From Monocercomonoides exilis (taxonomy: Eukaryota > Preaxostyla > Oxymonadida > Polymastigidae), in NCBI GenBank assembly GCA_001643675.2, contig LSRY02000031.1:498501-562500 (forward strand): a stretch of DNA of 64,000 nucleotides, written 5' to 3'. The position numbers and the translations under genes are program-made. This document shows positions 20,687-30,253 of this stretch, in pieces. A model generated the notes under the pieces. The model was not told where the DNA came from and made no database searches. It worked only from the letters and a program-made list of their open reading frames with translations. How positions within the stretch are numbered: the first letter of the stretch is position 1; each line of letters opens with the position of its first letter.

Positions 20687-22272
20687 GTGAGCGTAGTGAA
20701 ACAAAGAAAAGAAAGTGGTTTGACGAAATTGAGTGATTTGAAGAAATCATTCCAGTGTCGTCAAATCAAAAATCGATTAGCACGTATAGCCACAATAATT
20801 GCTGATGGAAAATGCCGTGTTACCAACTCTGCTAATATAAATGAATTCTCTCATTCATCGATAAACCGAGCTGTAACTGCCGTTGAAAAGGGTAGAACTG
20901 TGGGAAAAGTTGGTCGATCAGAGCTGGTTACAAAAGAAGAAAAAGACGCAATAACCGGAATAATCAGAATAGTAATCATCACAGGAGTGAGTTATTCTGT
21001 TGCTCAAACAAAACAACCGGTTTCAATTTTTATTTTTTTCTTATCTATGTTTACGCTAAAAAATAATTAAAGATGGAATCACTGATAACTGACAGAAAAA
21101 TTCGAAGTGGAGAAGAAGAAGATAAAGAAGTCAAAATTTCAAAATCAACACCATCTTCCTTTGTCAAACGCAATCCAGATCTTAAAACATCCATTCCTCA
21201 TAACGTTGATATTCAACGTTAATCGGTATAAAACAAGCAGTCTCTTCAAAATTTCTTCTCTCTTTTGTAATCGCTTCATAACACTCACAAGTACTCTCCT
21301 TCTCTCATCTTCAACACCGATGAACACTCTTCACGTCTCTCCGACTCCACAAAACAACTAGCTGTTCATCCTTCAGATGTTCCAGTCGGGTTTTCCAAAA
21401 CACCAATCAACATGCCAAACTCCACTCTTGTGGTTGCAGTTGCATCTGATGGTTATTCTCTCCCAAGCCTTGTTCTTTGTCCATCCAAAAAACGACTACC
21501 TGAAAAGAACGTCTTGCTCAGCCTGCAGCTTCACACCTGAGCAGACAATGATTGATGGATGACTGATGTATTGTTTGCTCACTATGCTGAAGAGATACAA
21601 CTGCCTGGAAATGTCCAAAGAAGAAAATTGCTGGAAATGAACGAAGATAGATGCTTGCTTCTCTTTGATTCACATTCTTCATGAGCACAGCCAGATCTGT
21701 GGCAAAAATTTGCAGATTCATCAATTGACGTAGTTTCATTTAATCCACACAGCACTCATCTTACACAGCCACTTGACTGCGGAGTTTTTGCTGTGTTTAA
21801 AAGATGTTTCAATTCAAGCTATGTTGTTCCATTTTTTTCTTCGATCGCACTCAGACGAAAAGCAGTTGCAATTGCCCCACCACAGGCTTTGCAAACTGCA
21901 TTGGTTCCTTCAACAATTCACTCTGCATTTGAAAAAAGCAGAGTGTTGTCTGGACAAACCAATTCTGTATTGGTGAAGTTACCTGACACTCCTTCAGTTC
22001 AGCTGAGAATAAAATCCCATCGGTTCAATTTCCATGGAAAAAATATTTCCGACCAAGCATTTTCAGATGAATGGAAAGCATACAAAAAGATGAAAGATGA
22101 AAAGAAAACTGATGATTCTGCTGAAGAAAAAATTGAAAAAGATTTGTTTTCTGCAGAGAAGCCGAAAAAAAGAAAAATATCCAAATCCCAAATTTTAAAA
22201 GATGATGAATTTGAAGATGATAATGAACGAAGAAATACCAGAAAAATTATTAAAAGAGAATTGATGGATTGA
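20687..22272 (+). pseudogene. Pogo-like (DDE) transposase, copy 2, start lost and frame broken
   Basis: Exon 1 runs to 21019 and exon 2 starts at 21073, after a 53-nt intron (gtttca...ttaaag) in the same place as in copy 1. The ATG of copy 1 is GTG here (20687). Exon 1 carries the helix-turn-helix with SSINRAVTAVEKGRTVGKVG. Exon 2 has stops from about 21220 and frameshifts, yet the three acidic positions survive in different frames: FNTDEHS, LLLFDSHSS and HSTHLTQPLDCGVF. An AGA became TGA straight after DSHSS. The tail (ERRNTRKIIKRELMD) matches that of copy 1 (ERNTRKNVKRELVD). This copy is more decayed than copy 1. Confidence 0.85.
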
Positions 22273-22544
22273 ATTTACTATTGATTGTTGCATTTTTTCG
22301 AAAATTTCAACATGCGATTTATAAAAAACTATTTATTCTTTAATCAAAAATACAAAAATTATGTCAGGACAAAAAAATCACCCTATATCTTTTCATTTTT
22401 TGATTTTTATATTCTTTCATTTTTCGCAACACTATGATAAGTTTTGAGCGACATCAAAAAGCACACATATAAACATCCAGTAAATCACGTCAAGTTTGAA
22501 AACACATTATTATCCTTGTCTTCATCTGAATGCAGCAACAAAGA
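22273..22544. other. 3' flank of transposon copy 2
   Basis: No gene. The sequence AAATCACCCTAT near 22378 matches the end that follows copy 1 near 9040, so the 3' terminus of the element is probably here. The remainder is AT-rich and leads into an (AAAT)n repeat. Confidence 0.5.
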
Positions 22545-22552
22545 AAAAAAAA

Positions 22553-22590
22553 ATCAAAATAAATAAATAAATAAATAAATAAATAAATAG
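22553..22590. repeat. (AAAT)n microsatellite
   Basis: Tandem AAAT units directly outside the left arm of the inverted repeat. A related TTTA/GTTT repeat lies outside the right arm from 23553, so the symmetry extends into the flanks. Confidence 0.9.
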
Positions 22591-22591
22591 G

Positions 22592-23551
22592 GTCAGTAAT
22601 TTATCATATCCCCCGTTTTTTATCGGGACCTAAATTTTCTGGCTCTCAAGAGCACTTTTAGAAAAAAATAAATAATAGAAAATTATTTATATATTATAGT
22701 ATACTATTTCTGAAAATATTTTTTCATATTTTAATTTTTGTGAAAAGATCTGGTGTTTTTTGTTTTATTTTTAAGATCAAAGACTTGCTCGTATTTCAAC
22801 AAGTTTTTTGTTTTGAGAGTTTTGAGATATATCATTGTTAATAAACTTAACTTCTTTATGTTTTTGGTTATTTTTCATTGTTTAACACTTCGTTTTTTTA
22901 TTATATTTTCCATTTCACTTAATTTCGATAAAATTAAAAATTAATTGTGAAATTAGAGTAACCGTGTTTTTGTTCATTGAAGAATAGTTAAATAACTGAT
23001 TGATATGTGTATCACCTAAATTTTGAAATGAAAAAATATGATTTGAAGTTAAAAACACAAAAATACACACAAACATGTTTTCTTAAATTATAATCTCGAT
23101 CATTAAAAATTGAAGATTTTCTTTTTTCAAATTTCCTTTATTTGTTGATAATTTCCATCCTCACCATTTTGAATAAACGAAAAACTTGTTTTTTCAAATG
23201 CATTCTTCATTTTATCGAAATTAAGTGAAATGGAAAATATAATAAAAAAACGAAGTGTTAAACAATGAAAAATAACCAAAAACATAAAGAAGTTAAGTTT
23301 ATTAACAATGATATATCTCAAAACTCTCAAAACAAAAAACTTGTTGAAATACGAGCAAGTCTTTGATCTTAAAAATAAAACAAAAAACACCAGATCTTTT
23401 CACAAAAATTAAAATATGAAAAAATATTTTCAGAAATAGTATACTATAATATATAAATAATTTTCTATTATTTATTTTTTTCTAAAAGTGCTCTTGAGAG
23501 CCAGAAAATTTAGGTCCCGATAAAAAACGGGGGATATGATAAATTACTGAC
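22592..23551. mobile_element. Perfect 343-bp inverted repeat around a 274-bp centre
   Basis: Left arm 22592-22934 and right arm 23209-23551 are reverse complements with no difference that I could find by reading both arms block by block. They have equal length and no gaps. Both arms encode the same frame (MFFVLFLRSKTCSYFNKFF...) outward-in, which is a by-product of the repeat. The ends read GTCAGTAATTTATCATATCC. The centre (22935-23208) holds no gene. This is the form of a fold-back element or a non-autonomous transposon with very long terminal repeats. Perfect identity implies a recent duplication, gene conversion, or an assembly fold-back. Confidence 0.85.
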
Positions 23552-23552
23552 A

Positions 23553-23638
23553 CTATTTATTTATTTATTTGTTTGTTTATTTATTTATTTGTTTGTTTGT
23601 TTATTTATTTGTTTGTTTGTTTATTTATTTATTTTTTA
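23553..23638. repeat. (TTTA/GTTT)n microsatellite
   Basis: Tandem TATTTATTTATT and GTTTGTTT units outside the right arm of the inverted repeat, mirroring the (AAAT)n outside the left arm. Confidence 0.9.
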
Positions 23639-23663
23639 ATGAAAATTTTTTAGACACACAGAA

Positions 23664-24261
23664 ATGGAAAACACTATTTGGGGAGAGCTAACTCTCAATG
23701 GAATGAAAAATTATTTGCATTTCTCAAATAATGATGGAAAACTTAGTTCGGCTGCTCTTAGCACCTTTGATGAAAAAGAGATGGATGAAATGATGTGTAA
23801 AGAAAAAATGGTGGAAGATAAAAGAATTAGAAAGATATTTAAAAGAAAAGAAAATGATTTGAATGAAATTTATTGTGTGAAAAAAGGAAAATTCGGAAAA
23901 AAGTGTGAAAAAAGTGATTGAAAACCGATTAAAATTTATTGAAAAGAAAAACAATGAAAAGTTGAATAATTTTAATGAAAATTTGTATCATAATTCCATG
24001 TTTATTGACAGACTCGACTGCGTAAAGAACAGCTCAGGTATGTCTTAGGTATGTTCTTTTTAAGAATCATCAATTAATTCAAATTCTTTTTCATATAATA
24101 ATAATTCAGATTTTTATTCTTTTGATTCTTTATTATTTAGTCAACCACTTGAAGACTGTTTCGCTGATTCTGTTTCCGATAAAAGGTATGAAGGTTTGTG
24201 TTGTTCTGATTCAATTGAAATGGATGTGAGTGATGATGATGTGATTATTACTGAATATTAA
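23664..24261 (+). pseudogene. Small acidic/basic protein gene with a frameshift, unknown
   Basis: The first frame starts MENTIWGELTLNGMKNYLHF and runs to about 23915. It then continues in the next frame as VIENRLKFIEKKNNEKLNNF without a plausible intron between them, so one base has probably been gained in an A-rich run. A 72-nt intron (24038-24109, gtatgt...ttcag) then joins in frame to DFYSFDSLLFSQPLEDCFAD and a final acidic MDVSDDDVIITEY before TAA. The intron and the ending look genuine. I recognise no domain and it does not resemble a transposase. It lies inside the possible 2.1-kb element. A sequencing error could account for the shift, in which case it is an intact gene of about 180 residues. 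Confidence 0.45.
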
Positions 24262-25111
24262 TTCTTTTTATTATAAAAATGGATTGTCAAAATTTTCAAA
24301 TAAACTTCAGTTGAATCAAACTGATTTTCAATAATATTTTATATTCGAAAAAAAATTGTAACTCACTTTTGCTTTCTCAATGATTCCTTAATTTTTTTCT
24401 AAAAATCAAGGTTGAGAGCTAGACTAATTCTATCCTGTTATTTTCAATTATTATAAAAAGAAAATAACTTGCAGAGTTTGGGCTCAGAATTAGTTTCCCA
24501 GGAAAGTGAGTTATTATTTTTTCTTTAATAAAAAACACACACACACAAAAAAAAAAAGAAAATAATTGGATTCGAAACAAATATTAATATTGTTTGATAT
24601 TGAATAAATAAACATTCTGAAATAAACAATAAAGAACTTTGAAAATATAATTTTCAAATAATGGGTGGAACACAAGTCCAAAAGGAATAAATTTTTACCC
24701 ATATGATAAATTACTGACCCTAAATAACTAAACAAACAAATAAATAAATTAAAATACTCGTTTCACTGTTAAACGAGGACTTGTTGATTATATTTTCAGC
24801 AAATATTTTTTTATAAAACCGAAATCAATTAGTATTCCACAAATATAAATTACTCATTTTTTGCTCGAGCTTTCAATAAAATATTCGGGCATAAAAATTC
24901 CCAACTTAGGTATTTGATGAAAAGGCATCTTCCAGGAAATAAATGTGATTGCCTTTTATTTAAAAAATCTAAAAATAAAATATGAAAAAGAGATACAATG
25001 ATGGTTGATTAGATTATAAAAAGTGACGTGGAAAAGAACTCATGCAACACTCCAGAAAAATGAAACAAACATATAATTCTTTTTCAAGCTAAAAACATTA
25101 GCTTGCCAAAA
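24262..25111. other. Spacer between the possible element and coactosin
   Basis: It holds the end motif near 24701-24720, the third pogo relic (listed separately) and the 3' flank of the coactosin gene. No other gene is supported. The frame at 24514-24735 (-) is Phe/Tyr-rich and lacks features. Confidence 0.5.
24750..24895 (+). mobile_element. Third pogo-family relic (3' end only)
   Basis: AACGAGGACTTGTTGATTAT followed by an A/T run and AAAACCGAAATCAATT closely follows the last codons and 3' flank of transposase copy 1 (AACGAGAGCTTGTTGATTAT, then AAAACGAAATCAATAC). A later ATATTCGGGCATAAAAATTC resembles the terminal ATATTCGGGTTTATAAATC of copy 1. Only about 150 bases of the 3' end remain, so the family has inserted here at least three times. 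Confidence 0.65.
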
Positions 25112-25636
25112 TTATGAAGAAAAAGCTTTGCTTCCTTCCGCTTTAATTTCTGTCACTTTTGATGTATACCCTCCCTTGTTGCTTCCGCTATCATAATCTG
25201 CTCCAGAAGCTTTTTTCACTTTATCCATAAGATCGGCCTCGTCCAGCTCTGAAGGAAGTGAAGCCTGAACTTGGATATGAGAATATCCGAATAAAGTGTT
25301 GATAGAAGAGACATGGGTTCCCATTTTCCCTTTCTTCACAAGAGAGACAGATTCTCCAGAGAAGCTGATGAATATAAACTTTGGTCGGCGAGATTCAGCA
25401 TCACCACTGATCACACGAATATAAGCATAGCCCATAAATGTCGGAGTCATAAGAGGAAGAACGCCAGCAATTCCTTCTGTTCCTTTGGCTACCAATTGGA
25501 TGCAATTTGATTTTCCATCTTCATAACCAAGCACAACGAAATTTGTTTCCGTTGCATCATTTTTAATATCCGCAACAACTTCGCGAACTTCTTCTTCATT
25601 TTTCACTTGGATAGCTCCAACGGTTGTGTAAGACAT
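25112..25636 (-). CDS. Coactosin-like actin-binding protein (ADF-H domain), 174 aa
   Basis: The frame from MSYTTVGAIQVKNEEEVREV encodes one ADF-homology domain of the coactosin type. Key matches are IKNDATETNFVVLGYEDGK, GYAYIRVISGDAESRRPKFI and the VKKASGADYDS end typical of coactosins. Family members bind the sides of actin filaments and counter capping, in the cytosol. The domain fills residues 1-145. The last 30 residues form a flexible Ser/Lys/Gly-rich tail, somewhat longer than the usual 142-residue protein. The frame stays open for 25 codons upstream (MKFLNQKW... at 25711), but that stretch is hydrophobic and unlike the family, so I take the Met at 25636. No intron is needed. The PHD gene ends 400 bp away on the same strand. 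Confidence 0.92.
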   Translation of the reverse strand: MSYTTVGAIQVKNEEEVREVVADIKNDATETNFVVLGYEDGKSNCIQLVAKGTEGIAGVLPLMTPTFMGYAYIRVISGDAESRRPKFIFISFSGESVSLVKKGKMGTHVSSINTLFGYSHIQVQASLPSELDEADLMDKVKKASGADYDSGSNKGGYTSKVTEIKAEGSKAFSS

Positions 25637-26037
25637 CGCTTTTAACTTTTTTGCAAAACAGAAGGTTAAGGTACAAATGATCAATGCCCATTTTTGGTTT
25701 AAGAATTTCAATGTTTGCAGTTCGAAATGATCTTAACATTTGATAAAATGGAAAAAATATAATTCATTCTTTTAAAATTGATAGCTGATTAAAAAATGAG
25801 AGAAAAAGTGCAAAATTTTTATTCATGATAATTTGAGTGGTTTTCCATTTATTTTAACAATTGGCAAAATTTATCGAATGAGAATGCAGAGTAAGAAGCA
25901 AGAAAATTTGACAAAAAGAAAAATGAAAGATAAATTTATTAACAATTTTAACAAAAAGACAAATCAATACCACAACCTTTATTTTTAATTTTTGCTTGAT
26001 TTCTGAAACATATTGGAAAAGATCGACATAACACTAA
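25637..26037. other. Spacer: promoter of coactosin, 3' flank of PHD gene
   Basis: About 400 AT-rich bases between two minus-strand genes. I see no further gene and no clear promoter motif. Confidence 0.6.
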
Positions 26038-28283
26038 TTATTCATCTGCTTGTGGCAAAGAAGGGGCAGGAGCAGATGTATCTGAGGAAGCATTCAGCAT
26101 CGACGCTGTTTCGAGGGCAGAACGCAAAAAGGAAGGCATACACGAAGGAATTGAACTTTGATGTGGAGAAGAAAGAGAAGAGGAAGAAGAGGAAGAGGAA
26201 GAGGAAGAGGAAGAGGAAGAAGAAAGAGAAGATTGATTGTGAGATGAATGGAAATGTGAATGGGAAGAAAGATTCATGGCCTTTGCAATGATGTCTGAAG
26301 AAGAAGACAATCCTGATGCAGATGAAGAAGAGACAAAAGAAGAAGAAGAAGAAGAAGAAGAAATCGGAAGGGCAGCTGATGACATAAACGAAGAATACGT
26401 TGTTTGAGACACAGTTGGCATTGGCACATCAAATTCTGTGGCTGCTTTTGAAGTCTTCCCACTGCGCACCCCGCTGCTTCCTGCTCCTTTCTCATTCAGT
26501 TCTCTTTGACTTCGCATTTCTCTTTTCTCATCTTTCTGTTTGTCTTCACCGTTTGTCTTGAAGGAAGGAAAAGATACAGCATAAGCAGGTGTGGTGGGGC
26601 TGATAGGCTCCACATCATAGTCTGCATAGGGCATATCCAGATCAAATTCTGGCTGCGAGGAAATGCGAGGCATCCCATCGCCTTTGTCACCCAGAAACGA
26701 GGAAGATGCATCAACCCCTCCTCCTCCTCTTCCCCTTCCCCTTCCTCTCCCTCTTCCTCTGCCTCTTCCTGCACCTGTTCCTGTTCCTATCTCTGTCCCT
26801 ATCCCTGCCCCTCTTCCTCTTCCTCTTCCTCTTCCCCTCCCTCTTCCCCTTCCTCTCCCTCCTCCTCCTTCTCCCATTCCGTTCTCCCCATCTTTCCCTT
26901 CTCCTCCACCTGGCTGCTTCCACCCCATCATCATCGCATTCATCTGCATCATCTGAAGAGAATTAACAGGAGGAACAAACGGAACAGAATTAGCAGAATT
27001 TGCAGAAGGAACAGAAGGAACAGAAGAAGTTGAAGGAGCAGAAGGCATCTGCCCAGCAGCTGCATTCACCACAGGCGCTTGAGATGGATTGTGCATTTGG
27101 CTCTGATTAGGAATCTGTCCTGCTATTTGTCCTGTTATTTGCCCCGTTATTTGTCCCATTGCTTGTCCTGCTGCTTGATTCATTGTTTGCCCTGTGACTT
27201 TTCCATTTGCTTGCCCATTTGTCTTCCCAGCCATCTGAGCAGGGTTCATCCCCAGCAAGTTTGGCATGCCTATCAGAGGCAGCTGTGGAGGAGCAATGTT
27301 TGACACACCAGCTGCTGCTCCTCCTCTCCCCATCGTTTGTCCAGGCAGGCCAGGGAAAAAGGGCATGGGCACAAATGGATTCATCGGATAGAACGAGGAA
27401 TAAGGCATGCGATATAAAGAGGAGGAGGAGGAGGAGGAGGAAGAAGGAGCTGTGGCATAAGAGAATGCTGATCCTCTTCCTCTGCCGCCTCGTGGCTGCT
27501 TTGATTTCCTTCCTGATCTGCCATACCCATCGTCATAGTTATCTATCAGATCATCATATTCTTCCTGGACTTCTTCTTCCTCTTCTTCCTCTTCATTCAA
27601 CAGCGCATCTTCACTCAGCTCAAACTCATCATCATCGTCTTCTGCCTCTTCTTCCTCTTTCTTCAGCGTGAAATCATCATCGTCTGTATGCTTCTTCCTC
27701 CGCGATTTTCTTTTATCTTCCTTTTGAAACTTCACCCGCTGCGACCACGAAGACTTGCCACTCAATAGCTCCATCATCGACTTCTTCTTCTTCTTCTTCT
27801 CTTCATCTCCTTGCCTCTCTTTCTCTCTTTTGCTCCTTCTGTCTTTCTCTTTTTGTTTCTCTCTTTCTCTTTCTCTTTCTCGTTCATCTTCCTCATCATC
27901 TTCGTTGTCTTCTTCTTCTTCTTCTTCTTCTTCTTCCTCCTCATTGTCATCTTCATATTTTCCTTTTTTCCTCTTTTTGTCATCTCCATCCTCATCTTCC
28001 TCCTCTTCCCCTTCTTCATCGTCAAATTCCTCTCCATTCACATAGTCTGTCACAAGACTCTGCTTCTTCAGCCTCTCTTTCCTCAGCCTTTCTCTCTCTT
28101 CTTCGTTTCTTTGCCTCAAAAGCGTCGGATACAACAAACCAGATAGCGCAGAAAAGGGATTGGATATCTCACGAAATGGAAGAGGGTTGCTGCGTTTGCC
28201 TGAAAGAGAATAAAAATAATAATAACAATAAGAAAAAGAAAAAGAAGAAAGAATGATTATAAATGAATGAAAAGAAAGAAAAA

Positions 28284-28314
<31 letters not shown>

Positions 28315-30020
28315 AAAAAAAAAAAAAAGAGAGAGAGAGAGAAAGATTTGAGTTCAAAATTCACTTTGTTGAAACAAAAAAAAATATTTTTTTTGAAAAA
28401 AAATAAAAAATAACATTATAATTATCACAATTCAAAATTGTACAAAAAATAAATAAATAAATAAATAAATAAATAAACATTAACATAATTCAATTCATTT
28501 ATCGCTCTCACACTTTTTTTGCATGCGTCTTTGCATCCGTTGACATTCTCCACAGAAAGTGCGCCAGGAAACTCGTCCTTCTGGTCTTCTGTGCACACTT
28601 TCAGGTCTCTTCTCACACAGGCCATGAATTGCTGGCTTTCAGGCAGTCTTTCATAGACTGGTGAGTGAATTGGGCAGAAATGCACGAAAAACGTGTCTGT
28701 GTCCATCGAAGGATGGGTGAGAGGCTCTGCGAAAAGACTGTCTGAAGAATGAAATGACAGGGAAAATAATAATAACAATAATAATAAAGTCATTTACGAG
28801 ACAATAATATTCAAAAAGAAAAGTTAAGAAAAAGTCAGGAAGAAATAAAGATAGAAAATTAATCACTGAAAATAAAGTCAGAACATTCATATGCACACTT
28901 TTAACAGCGCAGCTGATGTGAAATGACTTGTTGCAATCAGCAGAGCCACAATACATCAGAGCACCCTGCGTTGAACGGCAAATGCAGCACATTCCTTTGA
29001 ACCTGCTCTTCTTAATCTCTGAAATGTCAACATAATCTCCTTCAAATACAACCTTTATGGTGATTGTCACAATAAAAGAGCAATTAAGAAAGGATATAAG
29101 CAATAAAATAGAAATAAAATTATGAGTTAATTCAGAATATTAAAGTAAAAATATGGAAAGTTAAACAGAAAAAAGATATTTTTTTCATTTGTAAACAAAG
29201 ACTTTACAAACCTCTGGGAAATACATTGCGCAACATGTGTGGACCCAGCCCATTTTATCCTTCAGCTCACTCATAGCTCCTCCAATATGATCGCATAATT
29301 TGCATCTGCGTGCCTGATTGACACGACCATCAGAATGCCGAGGGCGAACGCCTCTCCTGTTAAAAAATTTTTTTGTTTCATTATTAATTTTTTAAAAATA
29401 TTCAACTGTTGAAAAACAAAGGAGTAATACCTGCAAGGTCTACAAAACCACTTTTCCTTTTCCATTTCTGCTGGAGTAATGCCATAACATTCCGCATGAA
29501 CAGCAACTTGACAACCATCGCAATATACAATTACATTGTCATCAAAATCTGTGTTGAGGCCACAGACAGTGCAGACTTTTTCTGATGTGAGAAAATGTAA
29601 TATGAAAATTATAGTGATTGTTGCAATAAATGAATAATTATTACAACAAATTTAAAACGATGATAAATCACAATTTCGTTTTTACAACGCCAAATAGATA
29701 AAATGTAATGAAACAAACGCAAAAATAGCGTCAAAACAAAATGAACAATGATTTATTAATGATTTTGTGAAAATGATATTTCAACAAACCATCGTCCGGA
29801 ATTTCATCATCTAAAACTGAGACTGTTTTAAGTAAATGTGTTTGTACGTGCTGTCCATGCAAAGGTTGTTGTGTTTGCTCTTTATTTGAATTATCATTTC
29901 CCTCGTTTGAAGCAGTATCATCTTATAATATTCGAAGAAAATGGTTTTATAGTTTAAACAGTTCATATTATGTTGAAAATATAAATTTTCTAAAAAAATA
30001 CCTTTTTCAGACTCTTCCAT
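26038..30020 (-). CDS. PHD-zinc knuckle-ePHD (PZP) chromatin protein with RG-rich tail, 996 aa
   Basis: I rebuilt seven exons: 30020-30002, 29921-29790, 29581-29431, 29356-29212, 29052-28899, 28741-28514 and 28199-26038. All introns are GT..AG and all phases agree. Residues 53-101 form a PHD finger: CTVC, YCDGCQVAVHAECYGI, WFCRPC (C4HC3). A knuckle (RRCKLC...WVHTCC) and an extended PHD (MCCICRSTQGALMYC, FHISC, FCPIH) follow, to about residue 235. This order is that of BRPF, JADE and AF10 proteins, which read the histone H3 tail in the nucleus. Next come acidic and Lys/Arg blocks, a GQITGQ-type repeat, long RG dipeptide runs like RNA-binding RGG boxes, and poly-Ser. I see no bromodomain, PWWP or methyltransferase. 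The penultimate intron has a borderline donor (gtgtgc). Start: the first Met in frame, 233 bp from the divergent gene. Confidence 0.88.
28281..28342. repeat. (AAAT)n, A-run and (GA)n in the last PHD-gene intron
   Basis: Tandem AAAT units followed by about 16 A and GAGAGA, inside the 314-nt intron between the last two exons. A second (AAAT)n lies at 28446-28478 in the same intron. These account for its unusual length. Confidence 0.9.
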
Positions 30021-30253
30021 ATATCTAAGCTCGGGCAATCAAAAATTAATAATTGTTATTTCTGTAAATCAAACAAAAATCAAGAATTAAAATTTGAAAC
30101 ACCCCATATTTGTTTTCATTTCTTGATCAATCACCATAAGATAAAATTTATTCGATACCTTCATTTATTTGGGGGTTAATTTCGGTCGGCCAGCTTCGTC
30201 TCAGCTAACTTTTATCAACGCTATATTGCTTTTTTAATTAGAGGCTGCTCGCG
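30021..30253. promoter_or_regulatory. Shared divergent promoter region (233 bp)
   Basis: The start codons of the minus-strand PHD gene and the plus-strand CCR4-like gene lie 233 bp apart, so both promoters must be here or overlap. The right half contains a less AT-rich patch (GGTCGGCCAGCTTCGTC near 30184). I cannot name specific sites. Confidence 0.6.

Larger units (their letters stand above)
22589..24721. mobile_element. Possible 2.1-kb transposon with short terminal inverted repeats
   Basis: The left end reads TA then GGGTCAGTAATTTATCATAT. A third copy of the terminus lies at 24701-24718 (ATATGATAAATTACTGAC), followed by CCTA. The outer bases CTGACCCTA match the left end better than the inner right arm does (CTGACACTA). 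This suggests an element with about 20-bp terminal repeats, a TA target, and the 343-bp arm duplicated inside it, enclosing the small gene at 23664-24261. The boundaries are inferred from three copies of one motif. Confidence 0.4.

Noticed and set aside
22753-23390. Two identical MFFVLFLRSKTCSYF frames on opposite strands
   Set aside because: They are the same sequence read on the two arms of the inverted repeat; Phe/Leu-rich with no domain, so not treated as genes.
25637-25711. 25-residue N-terminal extension of coactosin with a signal-like stretch
   Set aside because: Coactosins are cytosolic and the domain begins right after the downstream Met; the extension is more likely untranslated leader.
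26663-26956. Pro/Leu-rich plus-strand frame
   Set aside because: It is antisense to the RG-rich repeat of the PHD gene; the repeat keeps all frames open.
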